This document shows, one piece after another, positions 43,328 to 54,232 of a stretch of 64,000 bases of DNA (its first letter is position 1; each line of letters opens with the position of its first letter). The notes under the pieces were generated by a model that ran no database searches, was not told where the DNA came from, and saw only the letters and a program-made list of their open reading frames with translations. The DNA comes from Triticum aestivum (lineage: Eukaryota > Streptophyta > Magnoliopsida > Poales > Poaceae). A program made the position numbers and the translations under genes. The DNA lies in assembly GCF_018294505.1 (NCBI RefSeq), contig NC_057802.1:308500961-308564960 (forward strand). The letters run 5' to 3'.

Positions 43328-46300
43328 TCAGCCAGAAATGTCACTCGCTACATCACCCATGGACGCGTCACTCGCGTTGTCATCTTCCTCGTCGGCATCG
43401 TCGCCGCCGTCGGCGACGCCCCCATCGCCATCGTCAACCACGTCGCCTTCGTCTGCGACGACCACCACTGCGTCATCCTCCGAAGTGAAGGCCCTGACCA
43501 ACGCGTCCACATTGTCCTCAACCCAGCGCGCCAGGTCGCCCCGGACGGCCGTGGGTACGGGGGCAATGGCGGCGTCGAAATCAAAGTTGGGGTCGGCATT
43601 CCAAAGGTGGCTGAAGACACGGGAGAAAGCGCACTCAAGCAGGCCACGACCCCTTTCCTCCACAAGCTGGCGAGCTCTGGCAGATCGAGCCTCCAGGCGC
43701 GTCACCACCTCGGTGAAGAAGGTCAGGTGCTTGGCATAGTCATTCAAGTGAGGGGCCGGTGCATCCTCGTCGCAAATATGGCCCAGGGCGGTATTGGCCC
43801 TGTTCCGGAGATCCTGAAGCATAGGGGCATGCTCGCGCTCCAGCGTTTGTCGTTGGAGCACTTCCTCCGTGTTTTGCCGTGCGACAGCCTCAGCGTTATC
43901 AACCCGCCTCCGAAGGGAAAGCAGCTCAGCGCGGGCGGAGGCCAAGTCCGCCTGCGCCGTAACCAGGGCGGCGGCCGTGGCTTCTGCACGCCTCTCAGCC
44001 TCATCCAACCTGGGCCTGAGGGCAGTGGCCCTGCCCGCATCCTCTGTACCCGCGAGCTTCAGCTTCAGGTCGTACCTACCCTCCAGGTCTGCGCGAACCT
44101 CGGCCACCCGGCGCTTGACCTCTTCCTCGACTCTGGCCTCGCGAGCTCCGACGACATCTTCTGCTTGGGCAACTTGACGCTCCCTCGTCTCCAGTTGCCC
44201 GAGCTCGAGGCTACGCTCCACGGCTTCCAGGGCCAGCGCCTCCTCGCGCTTCCGGACCTCCTCGTCCTCCGCGGGCGTCCCCCTCAGCGATGCAAGAGCG
44301 GCCCTGCGCGCCTCCACCTGCTGCTCAAGGGACGCGCTCCAAGCCTGGAGCTCCCACGCGCGCTTCTTCGCAGCCTCGCGACGGCGGTCAGCCTCGCTAG
44401 CCTCTTCCAAGGCCCGCGATTAGGCTTCATAGGAAACCTTGAGGGACGCCTCGGCCTTCGCGTTCTCAAGGTCACGCTGATAGCGGCCGAGGTTGATGGC
44501 CACCCTCAGCTTGCGCCGCTCCTCCACCAGCCGGAGACCTTCAGCCTCAAGGCGCGAGTCAACACCTGCGAGCTCTTCACCAAGTCGACTCATCGCGCCC
44601 ATCTCCTCCTGGAAGAGCTCGTGACGAACTACGCTCCGCCCACGCTCGAGCTCGAACGCTCGGCCCACCTCGTCCTCCACCTCGGGGGCTACGGGCCGGG
44701 CGCCAAGTGGTGCGCCACCTCCTGGCAGGGGGCTGGGGGCTGACGCCGCACCTGACGTCAACCAGTCCTCGCGAGGATCCCAAGCCGATCAGGGCTCGCT
44801 GCTTGAAGAGGAGCCGAAGATCGAAGCCAACCAACTGATGTCCATGAGTAAAGGAGGAGTCTTGGGCACGCCCGCCAAGCTCCACGCCAGACCGTGGGGG
44901 AGGGGTGGCCAAGGCGCGGGCTCAGCGCGCCACGAAGGCGGAGACGCTCCCCCAACCGACCCTGCTCCAGGGGCGGCAGGCAGACCAGGAACGCTCAAGG
45001 CCAATGGGGGAGTTGATGAAGGAGGAGGCCGCTTCTCAGAAGGCGCAACAGCTTCAACGGAAGGAGCCCTGAAGGAAAGACGTCAGGATAAGAAGACCAC
45101 GCGCAAGAAGCCATGGTAATAAGATACTTATGTGTCAACGGCGATGTACTTTCGTTGCTTCAACAGCCCGAAGATATTGCTGCCGCTGGGGGATCCCTTC
45201 CTCTTACGGAGCTCCTCGAAGTCCACACAAAGACGACCGAAGCACTGGACGTGACGGACGGTGCGCGGCGGGGCTGAAGAAGAGCCGAGAGGGATGGCTT
45301 CAGGGGTGCCCGGTTGCGGCGAATAGTCGAGCGCCATCTCACCACAACCTCCCGAGGCTCCAAGAGCCTTGGCCTCGGGAGCCGCATGCCGCGTCTCCTC
45401 AGCGACCGACGCCTCAGGAGGCGGGTCGCAGGCCCCCGAGGACGACACACCAGGATCACCACTCGGCATGTGGTCCTCAGCACTCGAGCCACCGGCCCCC
45501 ATAGGAGCTCTCCCTCCCGCACCGTCACCTGGGGCGAGCTCAGCACCGGCGGCGAGGAAGGGAACCACGACGACGGGGTTGTCGCGGGATCCCACCAGGC
45601 CGATTGGGCGCAGCCCCCACTCATCAAAGGAAGGCATGCTCGCGGCAAATGCGGCTTTGTTCTCGCAGCGGTACAATAGGAAGCTATTCCTGGGCATCTC
45701 ATCCGGCAGAGGGACACCCGATAGGACCATGAGCACCGTTTGCCACGTCGCAAGAGGAAGCCCCTTCTCCTGAAACCTCATGTGGTCCTGGCTGCGGAGC
45801 AAGTCCCACATCGGGCGGGAGTGGCGCTGAAGTGGAGCGACTCGATGCTTGACGAACTCCTTCACCAAAATGGGCGCAGTCACGCTGAGGTCCTTCAACC
45901 ACCTCAGCCTGGCCCAGACAGGGGTAAGGCGGGGGCTCGTGAGCTTCTGATGGCCCCCGCCGGAGTTTGGAACAGCAGGCCCGCCGGAACTTGGAGCAGA
46001 GGGCTGAGCACGCCGACGAAACACCCATCGTTTGCGGAACTCGCTCATGGATGAAGGAAGCTCGAAGTCAATCCCCGCGCCCGCAGTTGCGGCCATGGCC
46101 TGGAAGCCCACGCACCCCGAGCTCTACCGGGGACCGGTCAGATGCAATGAGAAGAAATGGCGGAGGAGGGCCACGGAAGGAGCGATGCCCACCATGGCCT
46201 CGCACAAGAAGGTGAACACGGCAAGAAGGGTCACAGATTGAGGGTCGAGATGAAGCATGTTGATCTGATAATGCTCGAGCACCGCGTTGAAGAAGGCGGA

Positions 46301-46558
46301 GAAGGGAGGAATCAGACCAGCCCAGAGGGCATCAATGAAGATCGGGACCTCAGTGGCTGCCCGAGCCATGCGAGTGCGAGACGCGGGCCAAGCCACCGTC
46401 TCTCCCCACTCATTGAAGCTGGAGGCAAGCATGGGGCGCACCTTATCCATGGCCTCGTCGTTGAGCACCCGAGGCCGGCTAAGCGCAGGCTCAAAGGGCG
46501 GAGGCGCAGTTGGCAAAGACAGAGGTTTCTTCCCCTTTTTAGCCTGTTTCGGCGCCAT
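43328..46558 (-). pseudogene. Antisense spliced gene of element G: PF04195-like domain plus coiled coil
   Basis: The ATG at 46558 (MAPKQAKKGKKPLS) lies 293 bp from the 3' LTR, matching the spacing in A and B. A PF04195-like block (IPPFSAFFNAVLEHYQ, LLAVFTFLCEAMVGI) lies at residues about 85-130. A long second part follows after TAG near 46124 (a C-to-T change of CAG). The exon ends near 45135, where the donor reads ATAAGT instead of GTAAGT. Exon 2 from about 45070 encodes a Pro-rich stretch, then a long Glu/Ala/Arg coiled coil, a conserved segment (LLECAFSRVFSHLWNADPN, compare LTRIFNHPHLRNPN in B) and an Asp/Glu-rich tail ending at 43328. More nonsense codons lie near 44792 (TGA) and at 44420-44422 (TAA). 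Function is unknown. Confidence 0.75.
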
Positions 46559-46799
46559 GGCGATGAAGCAGGCAGAGCGCAAGTCAGATTGGAAGGGCAA
46601 AGCAGGGCCTCAAGGAAGCAAGGAGATTGGAGGAGCCAGGCATGGGCGAAGGAAGTATAACTGTGTGAGAGGCGGGGGCCGCATAGCCAGGCGGATTCAA
46701 GGGCAGCGTGGGGAAGCGGAGACGCCCATGTCCAATCAACCGCCACGCGTGAACAGAGGCCGCGGGCTTTTGGGGCCCGCGGTGCTCCGTACTTGACCC

Positions 46800-46820
46800 T
46801 TGGCTTCGCCGCGAAGCCAA
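46800..46820. repeat. Perfect inverted repeat near the 3' LTR of element G
   Basis: Arms TTGGCTTCG and CGAAGCCAA flank a 3-nt loop, as in A (10134-10154). It lies 30 bp before the 3' LTR. Confidence 0.85.
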
Positions 46821-46850
46821 GCCCAAGCGCACCTTGGGCCCGGGGGCTAC

Positions 46851-47744
46851 TGTCGGCGTTCTGGGAACGGGGGTCCCTAGACTTGCCTGCCTGCGGCCCA
46901 CGGCGTGGCTAAGCTAGCAGGCCGTACGACCCATGTTCATCAACAAGGCATCCAAGACCCTCGCGAGGGGCCAAGCCTCGCGAGGGGGACAACGCAAGAC
47001 CTCCCCAGGAGTGTCCTAGTCAGGCAGGCTCACGAGGAGCGGAGATATCAAGGTGGGGCAAACCTCACGAGGCTCTCGTGACGTGAGCCATGACGATCGG
47101 CGCCAGGCGAGCGCCAGCGCGCAGCGTCCTTGTTTCCTCTTTGGTGCTAAGGAGGCCAGCGCAGGCGAGGAGCACCGAGGCATCAGGCAAAGGTTGCCAT
47201 ATCGGTGCAACGAGACCGAAACCGGAAGGATGGCAAGACGGAGGTCATCGTGGAGCCCAAGATGGCATCACCACCAGAGCCCTTTGCAGGTGAAGACCAC
47301 TTTTGTCAGGATAGCTTGTACTAGCTGTCCCCCTTCAAATTTGCCCGCCGTTGTTGGCTCCCTTCCCGCTCAATATTTGGGGAGAGGACCAGGGCCTATA
47401 TAAGTAGAGCTAGCCACCACAGTAGGGGGCATCGAGCAGTTCATCCAGCGCTCACCCGCTAAATCACCAAGCACAAGAACACCTCAACCTCAGGAGGTTG
47501 TTCTTCCCTCTGTACTGTTTATCATCAGCCCAAGAGGCAATCCACCACTACCACACTGGAGTAGGGTATTACACCACAACGGTGGCCCGAACTAGTATAA
47601 ATCGCGTGTCCGTCTGTGTTGTTAGTTCGTCGAGTTCGTCCGCGAGATCATAGCGAGCTAGGGCGTAGATCGGTAGGAGAGAAAGACTTCGCGCGCACCC
47701 CAGTGTTTGAACCTTGAGGGTTTGCCGGAACCCCACATCCGACA
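46851..47744 (+). repeat. Element G 3' LTR
   Basis: The LTR is 894 bp. It starts TGTCGGCGTTCTGG after GCCCGGGGGCTAC and ends CATCCGACA. The AAGAC duplication follows. Confidence 0.93.
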
Positions 47745-47749
47745 AAGAC

Positions 47750-48420
47750 TAGAAGAAGAAGAATACTAGAAGAAGAAGAAGAAGAAGACAAGAAGAAGAA
47801 GGTTTTTAACCTTTTCCTTCTCATGCTTCTTCTTTTATTCTTTCTTTTTCTTCTCTTTCTTCTTCTATTCTTTCTTTTTCTCCTCTTCCTTGTTTTTCTT
47901 CTTCTTATTCCTTATTTGTGTCATTTTAGAGCTTACATAGGTAATTATGCCATTTTTAGCTAACTAAGCTTATTATGTCAATTTGGAGGAAATTAAGGTA
48001 AGTATAGATCATTTTTGTGCTAACATAAGTAATTCTGCCATTTTTTAGCTAACGTAGGCAAAATGGATCATTTTGGAGCTAACCTAGCTAAAATGGATCA
48101 TATAGGAGCTAACTTAGGTAAAATGGATCATATTGGAGCAAACCTAGGTAAAATGGGTCATTTTGGAGCTAACTTAACTAATTATGCCATTTTTGAGTTA
48201 ACTAAGCATATTATGCCATTTTTGACATAAGTAAGCTAAGTATAGGTCTTTATTTAGCTAACCTAGGAAACTAAGCATATTAGAGCTAATTTAGTTAAGT
48301 ATAAATCATTTTGGAGCTAAGTAAGCTAATTATGTCATTTTGTAGGAAGATTGCCTAAGTCTAGGTCATTATCGTAACCATTTTGGAGGAAATAAAGCTA
48401 AGTCTAGGTCTTTATGCATT
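47750..48420. repeat. GAA-rich tract and degenerate AT-rich minisatellite in the CACTA interior
   Basis: After element G comes GAA- then CTT-rich sequence (to about 47910), then degenerate repeats of about 30 bp (about 47930-48420) built on GGAGCTAACCTAGGTAAAATGG / ATCATTTT. The CTAACCTA core also dominates the minisatellite at 57890-58670 on the far side. No coding. Confidence 0.7.
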
Positions 48421-49108
48421 CGGTAGGCAAAACACTAGAGAAACGTTACCGTCATCATGGAGGTGAAGGGCCGGTCGGGTTTATGCCAGTGTCATACGGA
48501 GAAGGACCGGTCGGGGTCGGGCTTGCGTCAGTGCGAGACGGAGAAGGATCGGTCGATGCTTGTCGGGAGGCATGCTGCACCAAAGATCATTTGCAATGTC
48601 TTGTTAGCATGATGCAACTGAAATGTGAATACTAGTAACTAATGACCATTCAAATGAAACTCACCATGTCCGCTATACCAATCTGAAGCATCGGCGGAGG
48701 GATCTGACCATTTTTCTCGCACACGGACTGCACATTTTGATTTCACGAGTCAGTCATATTAGTTAGACATGCATGATTTGGCTAATAAGCAGGAGGAACT
48801 TACCACGAGGAGCTCATATAGGGCCCGGTGAGACGCGTCGTTCCGGTTCCTCTCCTCCTCTAGCATCCTAGCCGTCCTCTGCTCTAGCTCGGTCTCCCTA
48901 TCCTTGGCCTGCATGTTTGCCTCCGCCAGAAGCTCCTGGGCCCTAGCCTCGATGGCGAGGTCCACTGGCTGTGGTCGAGGCGGTATGTCAGGAAGAGACC
49001 TTGCGTGGCGCTTCTTGATCTCCGGGAGACTGCTAGGACAACGTATCAGTCAATCCCCAATGGCTACTGAGCCATGTTTCATCCCATCACCAGATAGCAT
49101 CACGAGCT

Positions 49109-50763
49109 TTATACGTCTCCAACGTATCTATAATTTTTTATTGTTCCATGCTATTATATTATCCATCTAGGATGTTTTATATGCTATTTTATATGATTTT
49201 TGGGACTAACCTATTAACCTAGAGCCCTGTGCCAGTTTCTATTTTTTCCTTGTTTTTGAGTATCGCAGAAAAGGAAAACCAAACGGAGTCCAATTGACCT
49301 GAAATTTCACGGAGATTATTTTTGGACCAGAAGAAGCCCACGGAGTATCGGAGATGGGCCAAAAGAGTACCGAGGCACCCACGAGGGTGGGGGGCACGCC
49401 CCCTACCTCGTGGCCACCTCGGAGACCCCCCTGACTTGTTCCTGACGCCAAAACCTCTTATATATATAGACAGAAACCCCCAGAACATAACCTAGATCGG
49501 GAGTTCCACCGCCGCAAGCCTCTGTAGCCACCAAAAACCAATCGGGACCCTGTTACGGCACCCTGCCAGAGGGGGGATCCCTCTCCGGTGGCCATCTTCA
49601 TCATCCTGGCACTCTCCATGACGAGGAGGGAGTAGTTCACCCTCGAGGTTGAGGGTATGTACCAGTAGCTATGTTTTTTATCTCTCTCTCTCTCTCTCTC
49701 TCTTGTGTTCTTGATTCGGCACGATCTTGATGTATCGCGAGCTTTTCTATTATAGTTGGATCTTATGATGCTTCTCCCCCTCTATTCTCTTGTAATGGAT
49801 TGAGTTTTCCCTTTGAAGTTATCTTATCGGATTGAGTCTTTAAGGATTTGAGAACACTTTATGTATGGCGTGCGTGGGATACCCATGGTGACAATGGGGT
49901 ATTATATTGATTCACTTGACGTATGTTTTGGTGATCAACTTGCGGGTTCCGTGACCTTGGGATTCTATGCATAGGGGTTGGCACACGTTTTCGTCTTGAC
50001 TCTCCTGTAGAAACTTTGGGGCACTCTTTGAAGTTCTTTGTGTTGGTTGAATAGATGAAACTGAGATTATGTGATGCATATCGTATAACCGTACCCACGG
50101 ATACTTTAGGTGACATTAGGGTTTTGGTTGATTTGTGTCTTAAGGTGTTATTCTAGTACGAACTCTATGATAGATTGAAAGGAAAGAATAGCTTCATGTT
50201 ATTTTACTATGGACTCTTGAATAGATCGATCAGAAAGGATAACTTTGAGGTGGTTTCGTACCCTACAATAATCTCTTCGTTTGTTCTCCGCTATTAGTGA
50301 CTTTGGAGTGACTCTTTGTTGCATGTTGAGGGATAGTTATATGATCCAATTATGTTATTACTGTTGAGAGAACTTGCACTAGTGAAAGTATGAACCCTAG
50401 GCCTTGTTTCCTAGCATTGCAATACCATTTACGCTCACTTTTATTGCTTGTTACCTTGCTGTTTTTATATTTTCAGATTACAAAAACCTATATCTACCAT
50501 CCATATTGCACTTGTATCACCATCTCTTCGCCGAACTAGTGCATCTATACAATTTACCATTGTATTGGGTGTGTTGGGGACACAAGAGACTCTTTGTTAT
50601 TTGGTTGCAGGGTTGTTTGAGAGAGACCATCTTCATCCTATGCCTCCCATGGATTGATAAACCTTAGGTCATCCACTTGAGGGAAACTTGCTACTGTCCT
50701 ACAAACCTCCGAACTTGGAGGCCCAACAACGTCTACAAGAAGAAGGTTGTGTATTAGACATCA
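49109..50763 (+). repeat. Element F 5' LTR
   Basis: It starts TTATACGTCTCCAACG (TG mutated to TT) and ends GTATTAGACATCA. It contains a TATA run (TTATATATATAG near 49457-49468) and a (TC)n tract at about 49680-49702. Confidence 0.9.
49457..49468 (+). promoter_or_regulatory. TATA box of the element F 5' LTR
   Basis: TTATATATATAG in the LTR is conserved as TTATATATATAC in the 3' LTR near 54609. It is the likely core promoter of the element. Confidence 0.6.
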
Positions 50764-50772
50764 AGCAGTTTC

Positions 50773-50790
50773 TAGCGCCGTTGCCGGGGA
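50773..50790 (+). other. Primer-binding site of element F
   Basis: TAGCGCCGTTGCCGGGGA is one base from the tRNA-Asp complement. It lies 9 bp after the LTR. Confidence 0.8.
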
Positions 50791-50887
50791 GGTGAGTGCT
50801 TGAAGGTATATCTTTAGATCTTGCAATCGAATCTTTTAGTTTCTTGTTTTATCACTAGTTTAGTTTATAAAGGAGAACTACAAAAAA

Positions 50888-51653
50888 ATGGAATTGAGGG
50901 TGCCTGATATGCTTCATCCTTTTAATGTCTTCCGTGAAAATGATGGGAAGGAAAATTGTGCTCAAGTACTAGAAGAAGAATTACATAGAATTCTTGGCAT
51001 AAAATATGTGAATGACGAGCATGATTGCAATGTTGTTATTATTAATTCTTTGAATACCCATGATGCTAATGATATGCAAAGCCACAAGCTTGGGGATGCT
51101 ATGTTTGATGAAGATGATATGTTTAGTCCCCCAAGCTTTGATGAGCAAATTTACTATGATGAAAGCATCCTCCTATCTATGATGATTATTGTGATGACAC
51201 GTATGCTATAAAGAATAATAATAACCATGAAACTTGTCATCTTGATCTTAATTTTCAATCACATAATCGTTGTTTTGTTGAGTTTTCTCCCACTACTATT
51301 CCGAATGAGAAGAAGTTTGCTTATGTGGAGAGTAATAAAATTCTATGCTTGTGCATCATGAAAATAGTGCTTCATGTGATAGTTATATTGTTGAATTAAT
51401 TCATGATGCTACTGAAAATTATTATGAGGGAGGAATATATGCTTGTACTAATTGCAATAATATCAAGTTTCCTCTCTATGTGTTGAAAATCTTGAAGTTA
51501 TGCTTGTTTTGCCTTCCTATGCTAGTTGATTATTGTTCCCATAAGTTGTTTGCTCACAAAATCCCTAGGCATAGGAAGTGGGTTAGGCTTAAATGTGCTA
51601 GTCATATTCTTCATGATGCTCTCCTTATGTTTCAATTCTTATCTTTTATGTGA
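50888..51653 (+). pseudogene. Short ORFs of LARD-like element F
   Basis: Two frames (50888-51211, MELRVPDMLHPFNVFRENDG; 51345-51653) lie where gag should be. The first has an acidic stretch (GDAMFDEDDMFSPPSFDEQ), which recalls some plant gypsy non-autonomous ORFs. The gap between them (51212-51344) has stops and frame changes, so the original ORF is broken. No domain is identified. The region ends just before the CCTAGCTAGG / TTGGGAGG motif, as in element E. Confidence 0.5.
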
Positions 51654-51673
51654 GCATCATTGAAATCATCATG

Positions 51674-51720
51674 CCTAGCTAGGGGCGTTAAACGTCAGCG
51701 CTTGTTGGGAGGCAACCCAA
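51674..51720 (+). repeat. Conserved post-ORF motif of element F
   Basis: CCTAGCTAGG at 51674-51683 and TTGGGAGGCAACCCAA at 51705-51720, with GCGCTTG just before the latter, match element E (31411-31365 on the minus strand) in order and spacing. Confidence 0.75.
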
Positions 51721-54232
51721 TTTTATTTTTGTTCTTTGCTTTTTGATCCTGTTTAGTAATAAATAATTCATCTAGCCTCTGTTTAGATGTGGTTTTATTG
51801 TTTAATTTAGTGTTTGTGCCAAGTAGAGCCTTTGGGAAGACATGGGTAAAGTCTTTGCAATCTATGAGTAGTATCAGAGGGTATGAACCATAGAGAAGTT
51901 GGAATACAGTAAATATTACACCAATATGAATTTAGAATGAGTTCACAACAGTACCTAAGTGGTGATTTATTTTCTTATACTAACGGAGCTTACGAGTTTT
52001 CTGGTGAGTTTTATGTTGTGAAGTTCTCAAGTTTTGGGTAAAGATTCGATGGACTATGGAATAAGGAGTGGCAAGAGCCTAAGCTTGGGGATTCCCAAGG
52101 CACCCCAAGGTAATATTCAAGGACAACCAAGAGCCTAAGCTTGGGGATGCCCCGGATGGCATCCCCTCTTTCGTCTCCGTTCATCGGTAACTTCACTTGG
52201 AGCTATATTTTTATTCACCACATTATATGTGTTTTGCTTGGAGCGTAATTTTCTTTTCTTTTGTTTTGCTTGCTGTTTGAATAAAATACCAAGATCTGAA
52301 ATTCTTAAATGTTAAAGAGTCTTCACATAGTTACATAATTATTCAACTACTCATTGATCTTCACTTATATCTTTTGGAGTAGTTTGTCATTTGCTCTAGT
52401 GCTTCACTTATATCTTTTTAGAGCACGGCGGTGGTTTTATTTTGAAGAAATAGACGAACTCTCATGCTTCACTTATATTATTTTGAGAGTCCTAAACAGC
52501 ATGGTAATTTGCTTGGGTTATAAAACTAGTCCTAATATGATGGGCATCCAAGAGGGATATAATAAAAACTTTCATATAAAGTGCATTGAATACTATGAGA
52601 AGTTTGATTCTTTATGATTTTTTTTGAGATATGAAGATGGTGATATTAGAGTCATGCTAGTTGAGTAGTTGTGAATTTGAGAAATACTTGTGCTAAAGTT
52701 TGTGATTCCCGTAGCATGCACGTATGGTGAACCGTTATGTGATGAAGTCGGAGCATGATTTATTTATTGATTGGCTTCCTTATGAGTGGTGGTCGGGGAC
52801 GAGCGATGATATTTTCCTGCAAATCTATCCCCCTAGGAGCATGCGCGTAGTACTTCGTTTCAATAACTAATAGATTTTTGCAATAAGTATGTGAGTTCTT
52901 TATGACTGATGTTGAGTCCATGGATTATACGCACTCTCACCCTTCCACCATTGCTAGCCTCTCTAATACCGCGCACCTTTCACCGGTATCATACACCCAC
53001 CATATACCTTCCTCAAAGCAGCCACCATACCTACCTATCATGGCATTTCCATAGCCATTCTGAGATATATTGCCATGCAACTTTCCACCGTTCCGTTTAT
53101 TATGACACGCTCCATCATTGTCATATTGCTTTGCATGATCATGTAGTTGACATCGTATTTGTGGCAAAGCCACCGTTCATGATTTTCATACATGTCACTC
53201 TTGATTCATTGCACATCCCGGTACACTGCCGGAGGCATTCATATAGAGTCGTATTTTGTTCTAAGTATCGAGTTGTAATTCATGAGTTGTAAGTAAATAA
53301 AAGTGTGATGATCATCATTATTAGAGCATTGTCCCAATGAGGAAAGGATGATGGAGACTATGATTCCCCCACAAGTCGGGATGAGACTCCGGACGAAAAA
53401 TAAAAAAAAAAGAGAAAAAAGAGGCCATAAAAAAAGGGCCAAAAAAACAAAAAAAAAAGAGAAAAAGAGTTACCACACTTGTGCTTCAAAGTAGCACCAT
53501 GATCTTCATGATAGAGAGTCTCCTATGTTGTCACTTTCATATACTAGTGGGGATCTTTCATTATAGAACTTGGCTTGTATATTCCAGTGATGGGCTTCCT
53601 CAAAATGCCCTAGGTCTTCATGAGCAAGCGAGTTGGATGAACACCCACTTAGTTTATTTTATTGAGCTTTCATACACTTATAACTCTAGTGCATCCGTTG
53701 CATGGCAATCCCTACTCACTCACATTGATATCTATTGATGGGCATCTCCATAGCCCGTTGATATGCCTAGTTGATGTGAGACTATCTTCTCCTTGTTGTC
53801 TTCTCCACAACCACCATTCTATTCCACCTATAGTGCTATGTCCATGGCTCACGCTCATGTATTGCGTGAAGATTGAAAAAGTTTGAGAACATCAAAAGTA
53901 TGAAACAATTGCTTGGCTTGCCATCGGGGTTGTTCATGATTTAAATATTTTGTGTGATGAAGATAGAGCAAAGCCAGACTATATGATTTTGTAGGGATAG
54001 CTTGCTTTGGCCATGTTATTTTGGGAAGAAATGATTGCTTTGTTAGTATGCTTGAAGTATTATTGTTTTCATGTCAATATTAAACTTTTGTTTTGAATCT
54101 TATGGATCTGAATATTCTTGCCACAATAAATAAGATTACACTGATAAATATGTTAGGTAGCATTCCACATCAAAAAAATTGTTTTTATCATTTACCTAAT
54201 CGAGGACGAGCAGGAATTAAGCTTGGGGATGC
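51721..54232 (+). other. Non-coding interior of element F
   Basis: AT-rich and without long ORFs. It carries the hairpin array (52345-52490), an A-rich tract (53397-53470) and the polypurine tract. The GCTTGGGGATGCC words near 52081 and 52139 echo the polypurine tract and the GGGATGCCATGGGGCATCCCC-like region of E (about 30725-30765). Confidence 0.65.
52345..52490 (+). repeat. Array of three hairpins with a conserved loop (element F)
   Basis: Hairpin 1, 52345-52384, has arms AACTACTC/GAGTAGTT. Hairpin 2, 52392-52425, has arms TGCTCTA/TAGAGCA. Hairpin 3, 52458-52490, has arms ACTCTCA/TGAGAGT. The loops share CTTCACTTATAT. All arms pair perfectly although their sequences differ. Confidence 0.85.

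Larger units (their letters stand above)
40459..47744 (+). mobile_element. Element G: non-autonomous gypsy-type LTR retrotransposon
   Basis: LTRs of 896 bp (40459-41354) and 894 bp (46851-47744) are flanked by a perfect AAGAC duplication (40454-40458 and 47745-47749). The interior has the same primer-site segment as A and B (TTTGGCGCGCCAGGTAGGG), only a gag N-terminal remnant on the plus strand, and a large antisense spliced gene on the minus strand. No capsid, protease, RT or integrase is present, so it is reduced further than A and B. Confidence 0.95.

Noticed and set aside
43256..44743. 495-codon plus-strand open frame in element G
   Set aside because: It is the complement of the antisense coiled-coil gene (44410-43328); the coiled-coil pattern and homology to A and B are on the minus strand only.
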